64,000 nucleotides of DNA from Salticus scenicus (GCA_963930645.1 OZ005648.1:110212592-110276591); one strand, 5' to 3'. Positions 36,001-41,989 are shown, counted from the first letter of the stretch. Notes: generated from the letters alone by a model not told the origin. Numbers and translations are program-made.

Positions 36001-38585
36001 TTGTGCCTTTTTTTCATATCTCTAATAAAACTATTATGGTTATAACTATATTTTTGGTTCTTGTGGTTATGATAACATTTTATTTTATTTCTTGTATTTT
36101 ACAAATATTATATGTAATGTAAATTGAAGGATTTAATAAAGTTATAAAATTTAGCAATTGTAGATACATGGTAATACCAACAACACACACATAAAAGTGT
36201 TTGTAATGCAATTTAAATGTTAACACATATTTATGATTCATTTACAGTACCAATTAATAGATAAATCCATTTTAAATTACTTACGCTAATGTGAACATAT
36301 AGGACCATAACTCTAAGACTAACTAGGATTGATTTTTATGTGAAATTCATGAAAGTTATCATATGTAAACAAATAATTTTATAAAAAATATGAAAAAAAG
36401 ATAACTGGAAATGAGAATTGGATTAAAAACTATGAAAAAAGGATAACTGGAAATGAGAATTGGAATAAGAAATGCTCAAAAATAGAAGTATTTGCTCTTC
36501 TGGAAACGTGTACTTCTACGAGCAGAGAAATAGTAGAAGCCAAGCAACAGATACAAGATCACTGAAACACCAATGACCAATAAGATTAAAAATTTCTTTC
36601 AGAAAATGAAAAAATTTTTTTTAATCAGTGGATGAAATACACTAATTTAAAGAAACCAGATTTATCAATTAACTGCCTGTAAAACAAACAAATCAATAAA
36701 GTAACACATCAAATCATAACTGAAAACCATAAGATGCTAAATTTCTCCACAAGAAGCAAGTAGAGATATAAAAAGTAATTCAAAGAAATATAAAAAAAAA
36801 TCCACAATACTCACATTATAATATCTATATATATAATGTTATATATATTGAAAAGTTTAAATAATCCAGTACAAAACAGCTATTTCTAAGGAAAACTGTG
36901 CTATTATTTGCCTTTTAGTGTAATATATGCCGTGTCTTTAACATTGAATATAATGCCATTATTTGTTTTTCATTTTGTTTAAAAATATTACTTTTGCAAG
37001 TTGAAAGTTTGTTTTTCTTTTTTTAACGCTTACAGTTGAATTAGTATAGTTGCTTTCAAATTACCAACCTTTGTATAGGGTTAAAAATTAATTCTACAAA
37101 TATTATTCTGCCCTTTTATATTTTTCAGGGTTGCTACGGCACCTGGAAAACAGGGAAAACCTGAAAAACTCAGGGAATTTGAAAATCTATTAAAAAACAG
37201 GGAAAACTCAGGGATTTTTCAATATTTATTGCAAAAACAGGGAAAATTCAGGGAATTTTGAAATTTTTTGGAAAAACATTAGAAAATTTTTTCATCATCA
37301 AATATTTTTAAAATTTTTAGTGCTTTATAATGAATCAATTATGTTTTTTTCCCCAAACTATAGTAAGTTAATAAAATTAATATACCCTAAATACAGTAAA
37401 ATCTCCCGTAACCGGCAATCTCAAAATAACGCCACTTTCTCTAGTCCTCTCTCCCCCGCGGAACTTTCACGCGTGAAGAGTTTTTCTTTCTTACTTTTTT
37501 TTTTCCGCCCGGGAACGTCCATTACATTAGTTATCGCACCTTGCACCCGCGAGACGAAACAGGGAAGTCACCTAATTGCCAGGATTGCCGGCGTAGTTGT
37601 ATTATCGCCAAGGAGAATTAGCGATAATACAACGCTGGCAACCCTAGGGAGGATATCTCATTTCTTGTTCACTGCTCGCTTGCTCATTGCCGCTCCGCTA
37701 TTGTTGCTTTGCTTGCACGTGCAATTTGAAAATGGCTACTAAACGTAAGAGAAATATTCTTACTTTTCAATTAAAGCTAGAATTATTAGATAAAATGGAA
37801 AGAGGAGTGAGCAGATCCAAACTGATGGAAGAATATAAAGTCGGAAGTTCTACTTTAGACACAAATTAAAAAAAAGTTACGTGGAAGGAAGCCGATGAGG
37901 GATTATCAACGTTTATACGGTTTGTTGAACAATGTTCAGCTATGTCAGCACATGACATGATGAAATTGCATTGCATTCATAGTGAATTTTTAAAAATCAG
38001 AAAAGAATCATGTAAACAAACTGATATTCGAAGTTTTCTGTCTAAGTAATCATAATAAATTTTTTTCTTTTATTTTTTTCCTGGAAATGTGAATTTAGTG
38101 TACGTATGTTTGTTTTTTAAATTATTTTAATTAATCTGTGATATTTTTGATATTGTGTTTATGTATTTCGATCTTGCGGCTGTAAAATATCTTTAAAAAA
38201 CCTAAAATATACTTACGGTGGTATGTGTTTTTGCTTTAAAAAATCGGCGATGTTTCCGATATTGTGTTTATTTAATTGAGGTCGGGAGATCGAAAAATTT
38301 AGACAACAAAATTCATATACAGAATATGAATAGGTAAATATTCAGTTATCCGGAAAATTCTCTTTTCCGGCAACCGCTCGGTCCCAATGTTGCCGGTTAA
38401 AAGGGATTGTACTGTATATTCAATTGACTTGTAAACATGTTAGATTCTAATGCTGCATGATTGCGTGCCATCTATTTTACTTCTAAAAGGGACAGGGAAA
38501 ACTCAGGGAATTTTTTTTCCTGTTTTGTGTAGCAACCCTGTTTTTATAATATTTTTAAAATGAAATTTTTACATATACTTTTAAC

Positions 38586-38616
<31 letters not shown>

Positions 38617-40017
38617 GTTTTTCAAGTTGAAGTCAAGTTTTAATGGTCAGAATGTATCAAATAGGATGTTTTGTGCAGTATATATATATATATATATATA
38701 AAAGATAGTATGTAAAAACAGACATTGCATTAATAAATTATGAAATATTCATAAGTGAAGTATGTATCAGTTTTACGCTGTAAAAAAATTAGAACCAGGT
38801 TATATTGTTGAATTCATGATAATGACACATGCCCTACCTTTTATTTTAGAGATGCTGCTCACAGAGTTCATCCTTTAGCTGGGCAAGGGGTTAACTTAGG
38901 ATTTGGTGATGTGAAATGCTTAACTGAAACTCTGGAATCATCTGTTTATGATGGTAATTGTGTTGGTAAGTAATAATAATGAATACAGAATAGTAAATTA
39001 TATACACATATTTATTATACACCACAAAGATTTCTCTGTTAAATCCTACATTTGTATTTCCAGGAAATCTGCAATATTTATTAGACTATGAAACAAAAAG
39101 GCAAAGACATGTTGTACCAATGATGTTTTCCATTGATGCTTTGCACAGATTATACACGACAGAATTTACACCTGTTGTTTTAGCACGAAGTCTTGGTGTA
39201 ACTATTTTAGATACATTAAATCCAGTTAAAGTAAGGATTATTTTTGATGCATATTTTTTTAACTTTGCAGTGCATATGAATTTAGTTTAAAATTAGATTT
39301 AACTGTCAGTATGTTTAGACTTCATCAAAGCCTTGTCATCATGATAAGTTTTATCTATTTTTATTACTTTCAGTTTATGTATTATGTTCACTTTGTTTCA
39401 ATTTGCTGCAGACAAAGCAGCAACATTGGCACTTTGTCTGCAGCACTCATGCCTTCTTTGTTCACCTGACAAAGGGTCGTGTTTTCTTTTGACTGAAACA
39501 ATTGTTGTGAGTTTTTTGCATTTTATGGTGCTTATTCAAAATTTTTTATTTATTACTTATAAATGCCAGTCTTCTGGTACATTTTTACGATGTATTATGG
39601 GCTATGGGCTCAAATTATTTAAAGTGCAATAGCGACTAAATGCCTTATTCGTTTGAGCTTTAAATTTATATACATGTTATAGGTCATTGTCGCATGAACT
39701 GTACAGATTTTGGTAAATCTATCACTTATAGATTTTTGCAGGGATACAACAAAAAATTCTTTATCATTATGTTTATTTGATGACTTCTCTTACTTTAATT
39801 TATTTAAACAACCATTGATTACTTAATGTTTAGAAAGTCAAATGGAGTTATTCTAGACTTTTTGCTATCTTTTATGATGATTTAAAATTATTAAAAAATA
39901 TACATATATAATTTTGATGTATATATCTTCTATGATATGTTGCATGTCTGTAAAACATTTTCAAATAATTTACTTTTTCCTCTACAGGCCAGATTAATAG
40001 ACCAAGCCTCTACGTAG
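10300..40017 (+). CDS. COQ6: COQ6, ubiquinone biosynthesis monooxygenase (11 visible exons, 5' end missing)
   Basis: Flavin-dependent monooxygenase of the mitochondrial coenzyme Q complex; the family hydroxylates the benzoquinone ring at C5, taking electrons from ferredoxin. Eleven exons with GT/AG borders join without a stop into 1232 nt (about 409 residues plus TAG). Matches seen: YSNRV (exon A), YIVENDVI (exon C), GADGVNSLVR and VSWNYEQ (exon D), AWQRFL and GPIALLP (exon E), FPLGLGH (exon H), and the FAD motif GDAAHRVHPLAGQGVN (exon I). Family members are about 470 residues, so some 55-60 N-terminal residues (targeting peptide and the GxGxxG loop) are absent; I found no such exon in 1-10299. 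Introns range from 98 bp to 13.1 kb and most of the excess is mobile DNA. The reading frame across all joins is intact, so the gene is probably functional. Identification is confident; single exon edges are by inspection. Confidence 0.93.
10538..12528. mobile_element. Tc1-like element remnant with long inverted arms
   Basis: Flanked by TA (10536-10537 and 12529-12530). Ends CAGCGCCAATC-AAAA and, inverted, CAGTGCCAGCAAAA resemble Tc1 termini. About 350 bp at each end are inverted copies of each other, including GTGGCAAAGCCTAGTG and GTTTGAGAACCTACA. The inward parts encode a decayed transposase start (right arm, minus: MKEKSHAL.LLQKGDNVIDV). A further copy of that block lies at about 11926-12013 on the + strand. 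No intact transposase remains. Confidence 0.7.
12529..13800. other. COQ6 intron DNA with a hAT-like end
   Basis: Mostly A/T-rich intron. At about 13022-13085 the minus strand reads CAGGCGTGGCCAACC then TGGCCCGTGAGG, a typical hAT (Charlie-like) terminus. I could not find the partner end. A TA microsatellite is at about 13424-13451. Confidence 0.45.
13801..14230 (+). pseudogene. mariner relic, 5' part
   Basis: Begins after TA with CCAGGTTGTTCAGTAAGTTT, a mariner-type terminal repeat. It then encodes MEKFKYCAVIKF and, after a frameshift, IRTVKRWVAACKTGHTSLED, the N-terminal DNA-binding half of a mariner transposase. The catalytic part and 3' terminus are missing. It lies in the COQ6 intron just before exon B. 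Confidence 0.75.
14413..14471 (+). CDS. COQ6: COQ6 exon B
   Basis: Acceptor TTTTTTTTAG before 14413, donor GTAAGT at 14472. It completes the split Ser codon from exon A and encodes FNAWKKVCDLRMKEVKKMC, corresponding to the segment before VWD in the family. Confidence 0.87.
14903..15145 (+). CDS. COQ6: COQ6 exon C
   Basis: Acceptor TTCTTAG before 14903, donor GTTAGT at 15146; 81 complete codons. It begins VWESSSDARI and includes the conserved YIVENDVI helix and the end TKLL, directly before the GADG motif. A methionine-initiated open frame that runs past the donor to 15343 is intron readthrough and not a gene. Confidence 0.92.
15324..16900 (-). mobile_element. pogo/Tigger-type DNA transposon
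   Basis: One terminus, CCGTATTTTCCGGCATATAA, starts at 15324 next to TA (15322-15323), with a related inverted piece at about 15380. The transposase lies on the minus strand between 15569 and 16823. I could not find the matching terminus on the other side; it may be lost or too diverged. The element lies in the COQ6 intron after exon C, antisense to the gene. Confidence 0.75.
15569..16823 (-). pseudogene. pogo/Tigger transposase, one frameshift
   Basis: The N-terminal part (16374-16823, 149 codons) opens MKYDAGFKLKVVEFAKK, with VSEKLVRDWRK: a Brinker/CENP-B-like helix-turn-helix as in POGK relatives, followed by a second HTH. The C-terminal part (15569-16381, 270 codons) is a DDE domain with apparent triad GNMDETP (D16), VWDMFRPH (D122) and LQPLDVSLNKPF (D158), i.e. 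35 residues between the last two. The two frames overlap at about 16374-16381; a one-base indel in an A/T stretch there would join them into about 415 residues. No other breaks are seen, so this copy is young or the frameshift is a sequencing error. It ends with an acidic Ser/Asp tail. Confidence 0.85.
16901..18056. other. COQ6 intron, nothing recognised
   Basis: AT-rich with a TA repeat at about 17401-17418 and a poly-A tract at about 16907-16926. No coding or element structure was recognised. Confidence 0.4.
18057..18164 (+). CDS. COQ6: COQ6 exon D (GADG motif)
   Basis: Acceptor TTTTTAG, donor GTAAAG at 18165; 36 codons. It encodes VGADGVNSLVRKK, the FAD/NAD(P)H-contacting DG motif of aromatic-ring hydroxylases, then YVSWNYEQKGVVATL, which is distinctive for COQ6. 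Confidence 0.95.
18205..18655. mobile_element. Foldback element, about 200-bp arms
   Basis: The two halves are inverted, diverged copies. Left: CATCATCAGTGCTGAATAAC, CTTCTATATGTAAACAG, CCAATAGAATTGAGG. Right, reverse complement: the same blocks with about 15% difference. A short spacer sits around 18415-18435. Non-coding, in the COQ6 intron after exon D. Confidence 0.75.
19267..19329 (+). CDS. COQ6: COQ6 exon E
   Basis: A 63-bp exon: acceptor ATTTAG, donor GTAAGT at 19330. It encodes PTENVVAWQRFLTTGPIALLP, matching the family motif AWQRFLP-GPIALLP. All 21 codons are in phase with both neighbours. Confidence 0.94.
19993..20100 (+). CDS. COQ6: COQ6 exon F
   Basis: Acceptor CTGTTTAG, donor GTAAAT at 20101. 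It encodes LTDDMCSLVWS and SSDEEFVDSLNSAL, matching the LSD-LSSLVWS and DEE-FVDAVNSAF segments of COQ6. The 13.1-kb intron that follows carries a nest of retrotransposons and hAT elements. Confidence 0.94.
20101..20883. other. COQ6 intron, nothing recognised
   Basis: A/T-rich with several poly-A and poly-T tracts and ATAATA repeats. No element end or exon was recognised before the LTR at 20884. Confidence 0.4.
20884..21217 (-). repeat. 3' LTR of an old antisense Gypsy element
   Basis: A 334-bp block that, read on the minus strand, starts TGTGTAAAGATC and ends GTTACACA, giving 7-bp terminal inverted repeats TGTGTAA/TTACACA. It contains AATAAA. It is immediately preceded (minus strand) by a purine tract. 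No second copy was seen on the far side at 33 kb, so the 5' LTR is lost. Confidence 0.75.
21218..21233 (-). promoter_or_regulatory. Polypurine tract of the old Gypsy element
   Basis: The minus strand reads GGGGGAGGGGGGGA directly before the LTR's TGTGTAA, as expected for the primer of plus-strand DNA synthesis. Confidence 0.75.
21218..21275 (-). pseudogene. Gypsy pol C-terminal tail
   Basis: The minus strand reads ASSLQRRLSFHGGGGDV, a C-terminal tail found in arthropod Gypsy polyproteins, where the purine tract is also coding. It belongs with the RNase H pieces at 22704-22873 and 32655-32957; the integrase between them is missing. Confidence 0.6.
21418..22540. mobile_element. hAT-like element, GGTTAATCG termini
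   Basis: The left end TAGGGCTGTGCCGGTTAATC and, inverted, the right end TTGGGGTGGGAATCGATTAA share a hAT-like pattern, with repeated AATCGATTAA subterminal motifs on both sides. The 1.1-kb interior shows no convincing transposase. A/T repeats at both borders hide any target duplication. Confidence 0.6.
22704..22873 (-). pseudogene. Old Gypsy RNase H, C-terminal piece
   Basis: The minus strand reads SDHNPLSYLMHSATHGQQC, a stop, then SRWVLALKRYNL and SKHSNADALSRL, the end of a Gypsy RNase H domain. It is the continuation of the piece at 32655-32957; the two were separated by the hAT element inserted at the SD codons. Confidence 0.85.
22935..23706 (+). repeat. 5' LTR of the young Gypsy element
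   Basis: Begins TGTGATGT and ends ACATCACA, a perfect 8-bp terminal inverted repeat. The first 20 bases also form a hairpin (GTGATGTT AAA AACATCAC). It contains AATAAA near 23557. Small open frames of 81 and 70 codons inside are duplicated exactly in the other LTR and are not genes. Confidence 0.93.
23709..23726 (+). promoter_or_regulatory. tRNA primer-binding site
   Basis: TGGTGCCGGAAAGGAA starts two bases after the LTR; TGG pairs with the CCA end of a tRNA whose 3' end would read ...CCGGCACCA. I did not assign the tRNA. Confidence 0.7.
24206..25114 (+). CDS. gag: Gypsy Gag (302 aa) ending in UGA
   Basis: Structural capsid/nucleocapsid polyprotein. The ATG at 24206 follows a 499-nt leader. 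The N-terminal two thirds is a capsid-like region (FFIEQVKFKIENSKW, then WEESHALAFVKSKL and LIAKFNDLIPPHFRIHLL). A single zinc knuckle CQWCERPGHSAQRC (CX2CX4HX4C) lies at about residues 238-251. A basic Arg/Ser-rich tail follows. The stop is TGA at 25112-25114, followed by CTAG and by pol in the same frame. No internal stops or frameshifts. Confidence 0.93.
   Translation: MASNKGLTRGLPFKTLVTPFSGDPHLLDFFIEQVKFKIENSKWEESHALAFVKSKLADTALKFYVSSPACQRAKNTKELFNIFKKYFKVESATAIAQQFNEFKFESDVNINIFANKLENLVRKRFPDMEEKALEQLLIAKFNDLIPPHFRIHLLSQKATTFYQMVECLEKFQEIYNLQVNPVLPGTSFATIQNFNHKIDSEVIGTNSENNLTKINNSSYSKRPYNKFPQNKGSHTIQCQWCERPGHSAQRCFALRKLQNNKFSHRYRNGQSFSRPYRDMSRRASAPKTFKSNSPQTKSSHSQ
25112..25118 (+). promoter_or_regulatory. 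UGA-CUAG stop codon, probable readthrough site
   Basis: TGA CTAG sits exactly between gag and pol, which share a frame. A stop followed by CUAG is a context known for efficient readthrough (for example mammalian AQP4). Pol lacks an upstream AUG, so readthrough is the simplest route to Gag-Pol. Confidence 0.7.
25115..29326 (+). CDS. pol: Gypsy Pol polyprotein (PR-RT-RH-IN), about 1403 codons after the UGA
   Basis: Open from the codon after the gag UGA to TAA at 29324-29326. In order: aspartic protease LLDSGASVSLL (Asp codon at 25511); reverse transcriptase with YQDD at 26984-26995; RNase H with LNTDASK and SDSRPLEHY; integrase with an HHCC zinc finger (CHMPHFG... CTLC) and catalytic Asp 28442, Asp 28607 and Glu 28715, i.e. 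D,D35E; then a GPY/F-type module (PRFIGPYSV). No chromodomain was recognised. All catalytic residues are present and there are no breaks, so this copy could encode active enzymes. The first Met codon is well downstream of the protease, so initiation at pol is unlikely; the GTG at 25121 is not a credible eukaryotic start. Confidence 0.95.
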   Translation, partial: LEVENGRSDTKLLNTKSSSYRSGLNKVNYHNNFSQTNSTYSNLPNNFFVNNNEIILRSPDTQAKFPLSLERKVKSVAIQTTSPVLVTSPSVEENGDCILVNSLEFLLHTDNDLPNLPIIQLLLNKTLENFLLDSGASVSLLSKHYFLQNQNKLYYKRIASRVKISTVNSIVQCDGCVCISFKIGKTFYKHTFFLIEIPTESKFIGILGFDFLKSHHVVINLHNNKIQINENALDILDTVPSCSLLSSESDMNRASHKIATHMDFPQTGYKKSKIDVHKENLPSDQKCWLTQKIMIDPQDTIYVPVRSTLIPENQLVMFTSPNKHCPLVSYPSLMEVQHIKENSTKQELIQFFIPMYNNSSKKLHINKNTVCGYISEIDKIEENSLDLATNTPDHMCNLIKATPEVLSLRQKEFNVNNFSIQHLKPTERVIMQDILQKFNSVFSCSLKSIGHTDHITPHIKFISDIPLKTYPFPIPQAIQEEAKDQLDKLLDAGIIERNISEWACPMLMVKKKAVSKEDKPSFRLALDLRLINSMIRCSTYPLPRIDTIINNISKFKYFTTLDFPSAYHQISLPKEYRRRLSFTTQWGTYSFKRLMFGLRSAASTFQMLIDTIIQECNCSGIYAYQDDIIIGSDSFQETTEKLQTLLATLQKYNLTLSPKKCKFHQSSIEYLGFSIQNQKIHPISSNITKITQFPIPATRKQLKRFIGLCGFYRKLIPCYSRLIDPLIKLTSPKTTFKWTEQHAEVFKQIQKVFFSKPFLSLPDWSKQFFLNTDASKIAISGVLLQEKEGILLPVSYFSKTLSKSEQRYSAIKLELMAIAKSVSAFKFFLFNRPFTILSDSRPLEHYKKISSPADLTTKWLIELSNYQYTFRYVKGKTNVLADYFSREDFSAYTQDLNSNPELIKEANNLPISSASPTIELHHFNVTQKSDKSLTSSEPHRSSLPQLLSNDAAPLSRSLNSSDADNLMMEISEECFFKEQREDDFLLKIIVDITSEKPSPKYKNYFVHPDTGLLMIKRKFHQPENSPKTKIVVPQKLKPKVLKICHMPHFGIRNTYRRILKHFYWTGLFEDVKNFVLSCTLCIQYKPHRIPPAPLQEMFVPSAPSMLVSMDFLGPFSNGFHVLTFLDHFSKHIELVPVKNATAQAVVKAITGYITTFGRPSAILSDLGPQFTANIFNNLAQTLKITISHSSSGHPQTQGSSERINTSIKSSISTLTKEGFDFHQALMIHKNLYNTTVHSSTGYSPAFLHFGRSITSIFDLFEAPQLETLEFPYEYHKYMESMKQIFRQVHHNMKFYQNQRNTRQHKKAVLRKFKENDMVFIKTKDTFKPRFIGPYSVQKVISDVLLSVREFENEGAEPFTINIDRVILAHKRKQHLIPQTILTGQPAGIVQPQSHYDLRPRCKT
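29327..31266 (+). other. Gypsy 3' non-coding region
   Basis: About 1.9 kb between pol and the 3' LTR, T-rich, with no ORF above about 100 codons and no envelope features. A poly-A tract is at about 31157-31180. The sequence before the LTR (GTTAGGGGTAA) is only weakly purine-rich. Confidence 0.7.
31267..32038 (+). repeat. 3' LTR of the young Gypsy element
   Basis: Same length as the 5' LTR (772 bp). I saw three differences, at its end (GGTAAATGAATT versus GGTAAAAAAATT, and ACACCACA versus ACATCACA). Confidence 0.93.
32655..32957 (-). pseudogene. Old Gypsy RT/RNase H piece
   Basis: The minus strand encodes ESPEEGAFIKLKKELL, LLFTDASAITIGACLAQ, LFSKKLTPCQIKWSTIEREAYC and HIQIVSD: the RT-RNase H connection and first half of RNase H. 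It ends at the hAT insertion. Upstream (about 32957-32975) an IPWK-like continuation is in another frame. With the pieces at 22704-22873 and 20884-21275 it makes one antisense relic that predates both insertions. Confidence 0.88.
32980..33019. repeat. 18-bp perfect hairpin
   Basis: AGTCAATTTTTTCTGTAT, a 4-nt TAAT loop, then the exact complement. It is at the 5' border of the old Gypsy relic, about 230 bp before COQ6 exon G. Confidence 0.8.
33246..33324 (+). CDS. COQ6: COQ6 exon G
   Basis: Acceptor TTTTCTATAG before 33246, donor GTATTG at 33325. It encodes a variable linker beginning WDESYKNS and ends after the first base of a Gly codon. This is the least conserved part of the family; the call rests on phase, splice sites and position. 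Confidence 0.8.
33547..33670 (+). CDS. COQ6: COQ6 exon H
   Basis: Acceptor ATCTTAAG, donor GTGAGT at 33671. It completes the split Gly codon and encodes RQLPPSI, RAAFPLGLGH and APRVALIG, all matching the FAD-domain strand that leads into the GD motif. It ends after two bases of the next Gly codon. Confidence 0.94.
34107..34615 (-). pseudogene. PLE GIY-YIG endonuclease domain, inverted copy
   Basis: The minus strand reads TGIYKIPFKYQDNSERCYIG then MTKRKINTHIKEH, the GIY...YIG core and following helix of the Penelope endonuclease. It continues to a stop after VNKAEVRFRFFS. The open frame is intact to its end but not attached to an RT. Confidence 0.85.
34660..35969 (+). pseudogene. Penelope RT fragment and GIY-YIG domain
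   Basis: RT: QVKGVPMGSPISGIVAEI, then after a frameshift LRKLETLILEKFKQ, RHVDNVFAIV (YVDD-type motif with the second Asp replaced by Asn), NEINFLDVKI and TVYRKPSFS. There is a stop after VIEIIND. A further frameshift in the C run near 35476-35484 precedes GIYKIPFKYQDNSERCYIG and the terminal VNKAEVRFHFFS. Upstream RT motifs are missing. Inactive. Confidence 0.85.
35974..37125. other. COQ6 intron, nothing coding recognised
   Basis: A/T-rich. It includes a short tandem duplication of a roughly 40-bp unit with GATAACTGGAAATGAGAATT at about 36390-36470. Confidence 0.4.
37394..38414 (+). mobile_element. Internally deleted Tigger/pogo element
   Basis: TA-flanked (37392-37393, 38415-38416). Termini CAGTAAAATCTCCCGTAACC and, inverted, CAGTACAATCCCTTTTAACC. 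About 1.02 kb. It is more GC-rich than its surroundings in 37420-37720. Confidence 0.85.
37732..38049 (+). pseudogene. Tigger transposase, N- and C-termini fused by deletion
   Basis: MATKRKRNILTFQLKLELLD and RGVSRSKLMEEYKVGSST match the first helix-turn-helix of jerky/Tigger proteins. About 20 bp later another frame reads VTWKEADEGLSTFIRFVEQC and QTDIRSFLSK, the C-terminal tail. The DDE catalytic core is missing. Confidence 0.8.
38585..38615. repeat. Long poly-A tract
   Basis: About 28 A in a row upstream of COQ6 exon I, followed at about 38681-38700 by a TA repeat. One of many such tracts in the window. Confidence 0.8.
38850..38965 (+). CDS. COQ6: COQ6 exon I (GD motif)
   Basis: Acceptor TTATTTTAG, donor GTAAGT at 38966. 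It encodes GDAAHRVHPLAGQGVNLGFG, the second FAD-binding motif (ribityl/pyrophosphate contact) shared by UbiH/UbiF/COQ6. Phase matches exon H. Confidence 0.95.
39064..39230 (+). CDS. COQ6: COQ6 exon J
   Basis: Follows exon I after only 98 bp. Acceptor TTTCCAG, donor GTAAGG at 39231. It encodes YLLDYETKRQRHVVPMM, then SIDALHRLYTTEF and LNPVK, matching the C-terminal helical region of COQ6 (LxxYExxRQR and LKRLYS). Confidence 0.94.
39386..39615 (+). repeat. Dispersed repeat with 13-bp hairpin
   Basis: Contains GCTGCAGACAAAG and, 14 bases later, its exact complement CTTTGTCTGCAGC. The same family in reverse orientation is at about 240-430 (shared GCAAAGCAGCAAC-like head and TTGCATTTTATGGTG). It lies in the last COQ6 intron. 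Confidence 0.6.
39988..40017 (+). CDS. COQ6: COQ6 exon K (stop exon)
   Basis: Acceptor TCCTCTACAG, then ARLIDQAST and TAG at 40015-40017. Length and position match the short C-terminal tail of the family. I saw no convincing AATAAA within the next several hundred bases, so the 3' end of the transcript is not defined. Confidence 0.85.
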   Translation, partial: ARLIDQAST

Positions 40018-40469
40018 TTGATTTATTTCTTTATTAACCTAGTTATGCAGCTGATGATCAATTTTGCCTGTTGCATTGAGGTATTTATTTAAATTACACA
40101 GTGTAATCTCATTCATATTGTTTATTATATATTTTATCGTATCAACCACTACTTAATTTACAGCATGCAAAGTGTTATTATTAGCTAATTGATATTTAAT
40201 TACACTCCCTCCCCTTCCTTGGCTATGGCCTTGTTTCTATATTTATAATTATTTTAATACTCTAGACATGTTATGCCTCATATATTTTAACAAGTGTTTC
40301 TGTTTTAAAGGCAAAAAGGGTCTGATAACAAATGAAAGAAACAAAAGTGTTTGTGATTACCCTGTAAAAATAATGTTTGAAATGCATTGTAGCTGTAGCA
40401 TTTGATTTTCATGCTTCTTTTAATCACCTATATTCAATTGTATGAGAATAACATATATTCATGAAAATA

Positions 40470-41143
40470 TTAAGGTTTAATTTACAACAACCAAAAGTTT
40501 TTGTATATGTTTGTTTATAACATGCAGGGTTTTCAAACCAATACAGTGTCATTTTTAGAAAATTTGACATACTATAGTAGAGACAACTTACTGCAATCAG
40601 ACCATAAAAATATTAAAGGGGAGCATTTTTACCAAGTAAGGTTTAATTGCACATGTGTTAACATTCTTCTTCTTCTTGAATAATTTATTAGCTGTTATTA
40701 TCATTGACAGAATGAGTTGAATTTTAAGTACTGTCAAAAAGAAGCAAATATATAAGGGATTTTATTCAAATATTTGTTTCGAACAGCATGCACTATATTA
40801 CCATTAATTGACTGAATAATAATAATAATAATGTATCATTTGAAATCATGAATCCTTATTATTTTACTTCATTTTGTTAGAACTGAAATTCAACTTATTC
40901 TGTTGATGATATTTTTCTGCAATTTCATGATATTTTCTTAAGTCTTTTTAAGAGTAATTCTGTCTGTACATGTCATACTCTTCTAAATTATAGAAAAGAA
41001 ATTTTGTTATCGCTTGCAGCTAAACATTATTTAGTAAAAATGCTCATATTTTATGAAATATTTAATATTGTTGTATGTTGTTTTTACTGCAGTATGTAAA
41101 ATTTTCTAAAAATAATCTTGCATTGGTTTGCAAATCCTGCAAG
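40470..41143. mobile_element. Foldback repeat, second copy of the 6.9-kb family
   Basis: The left arm 40520-40660 and the inverted right arm 41020-41143 share GCAGG(G)TTT-CAAACCAAT, TTTTTAGAAAATTT, and GAGCATTTTTAC. The family also occurs at 6890-7930. Confidence 0.6.
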
Positions 41144-41147
41144 TTAA

Positions 41148-41777
41148 CCCTTTGCACTCAAGAGGTGACTCTCGGACACCACTTCATATGATACGGTAAC
41201 TCGAGAGGTGACTCTCGATCACTACTCGGTTTGATGCGGTAATTCAAGCAATTACGATGTTTATTAAGGTATGGTTGCTTCATAAGTGTATTCAATAATA
41301 CATGTGTATAAAACAATTACCTGCCAATCTCTAATGTTTTCAGGGCGAGCGCTAGAATAACATGGTGGATGTGTTAACACTTTCATGACGCATGCTTTTT
41401 TTTTTTTTTTTTTATTCCGCCTGTGGATGTTATTCTTTTAAGATACATTATTTCAAAACAAGGTTTTCTGTATCTATATTTGTAAAAATTGGATATAAAT
41501 TGTCAGCATATGCTTTCTAATTAAAGGTATTTGTATCCATAATATTTTGGTCAGACAGTGGTCGTGAAAGTGTTACGCGTCTGGTACGAAAAGGGTTAAT
41601 GTTTAACAAATGTTCTTATTTGAAGTATAAAGATATATAAAATGCTAAAATATAAAAGTTTTAAAATTGTGTGTGAAATCATTTTATGTTAATGGTAATA
41701 AATTTACCAAATACTATGTGGAAAATCGTCTCGAGTTGCTGGTTCACCGAAGCGAAAAAGGCCCCGAGTGTAAAGGG
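41148..41777. mobile_element. piggyBac-like MITE (TTAA site)
   Basis: Flanked by TTAA (41144-41147, 41778-41781). Termini CCCTTTGCACTCAAG and, inverted, CCCTTTACACTCGGG are typical of piggyBac ends. 630 bp including a nested insert; no transposase. Confidence 0.75.
41378..41573. mobile_element. Second TTAA-type MITE nested in the first
   Basis: After TTAA (41374-41377) it starts CACTTTCATGACG; the other end, inverted, is CACTTTCACGAC followed by TTAC (one mismatch from TTAA). About 196 bp, with a poly-T tract inside. Confidence 0.6.
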
Positions 41778-41989
41778 TTAAAAAACATGAAGATTTTTCA
41801 ATGTTGCTATAGAAACATTTATACCCATAAGAATTATTTTTTACAGGATGATTCCAAACTTTTTTTTCTTTGTTTGTCCATTTTTGCCTTTGGGACAAAT
41901 TCTTCACTTAAATATATAAGGTGTAACATGTTTTTACTTCCCTGAAGTTTCAAGATTTTCCATCAAATATTTCTTTAGATATCCTTTTT

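Larger units (their letters stand above)
37126..38540. mobile_element. hAT-like element containing a Tigger
   Basis: Ends CAGGGTTGCTACGGCACC and, inverted from 38540, CAGGGTTGCTACACAAAACA: hAT-like termini, followed on both sides by CAGGGAAAAC/CTCAGGGAATTT subterminal repeats. Without the Tigger it is about 390 bp and non-coding. An 8-bp duplication was not evident. Confidence 0.75.

Noticed and set aside
37320..37742. 140-codon + strand frame
   Set aside because: Covers the non-coding terminus of a Tigger element and hAT flank; no protein family features.
37118..38548. 8-bp target duplication for the outer hAT at 37126-38540
   Set aside because: The flanks ATATTTTT and TTTTTATA are only low-complexity look-alikes, not a direct repeat.
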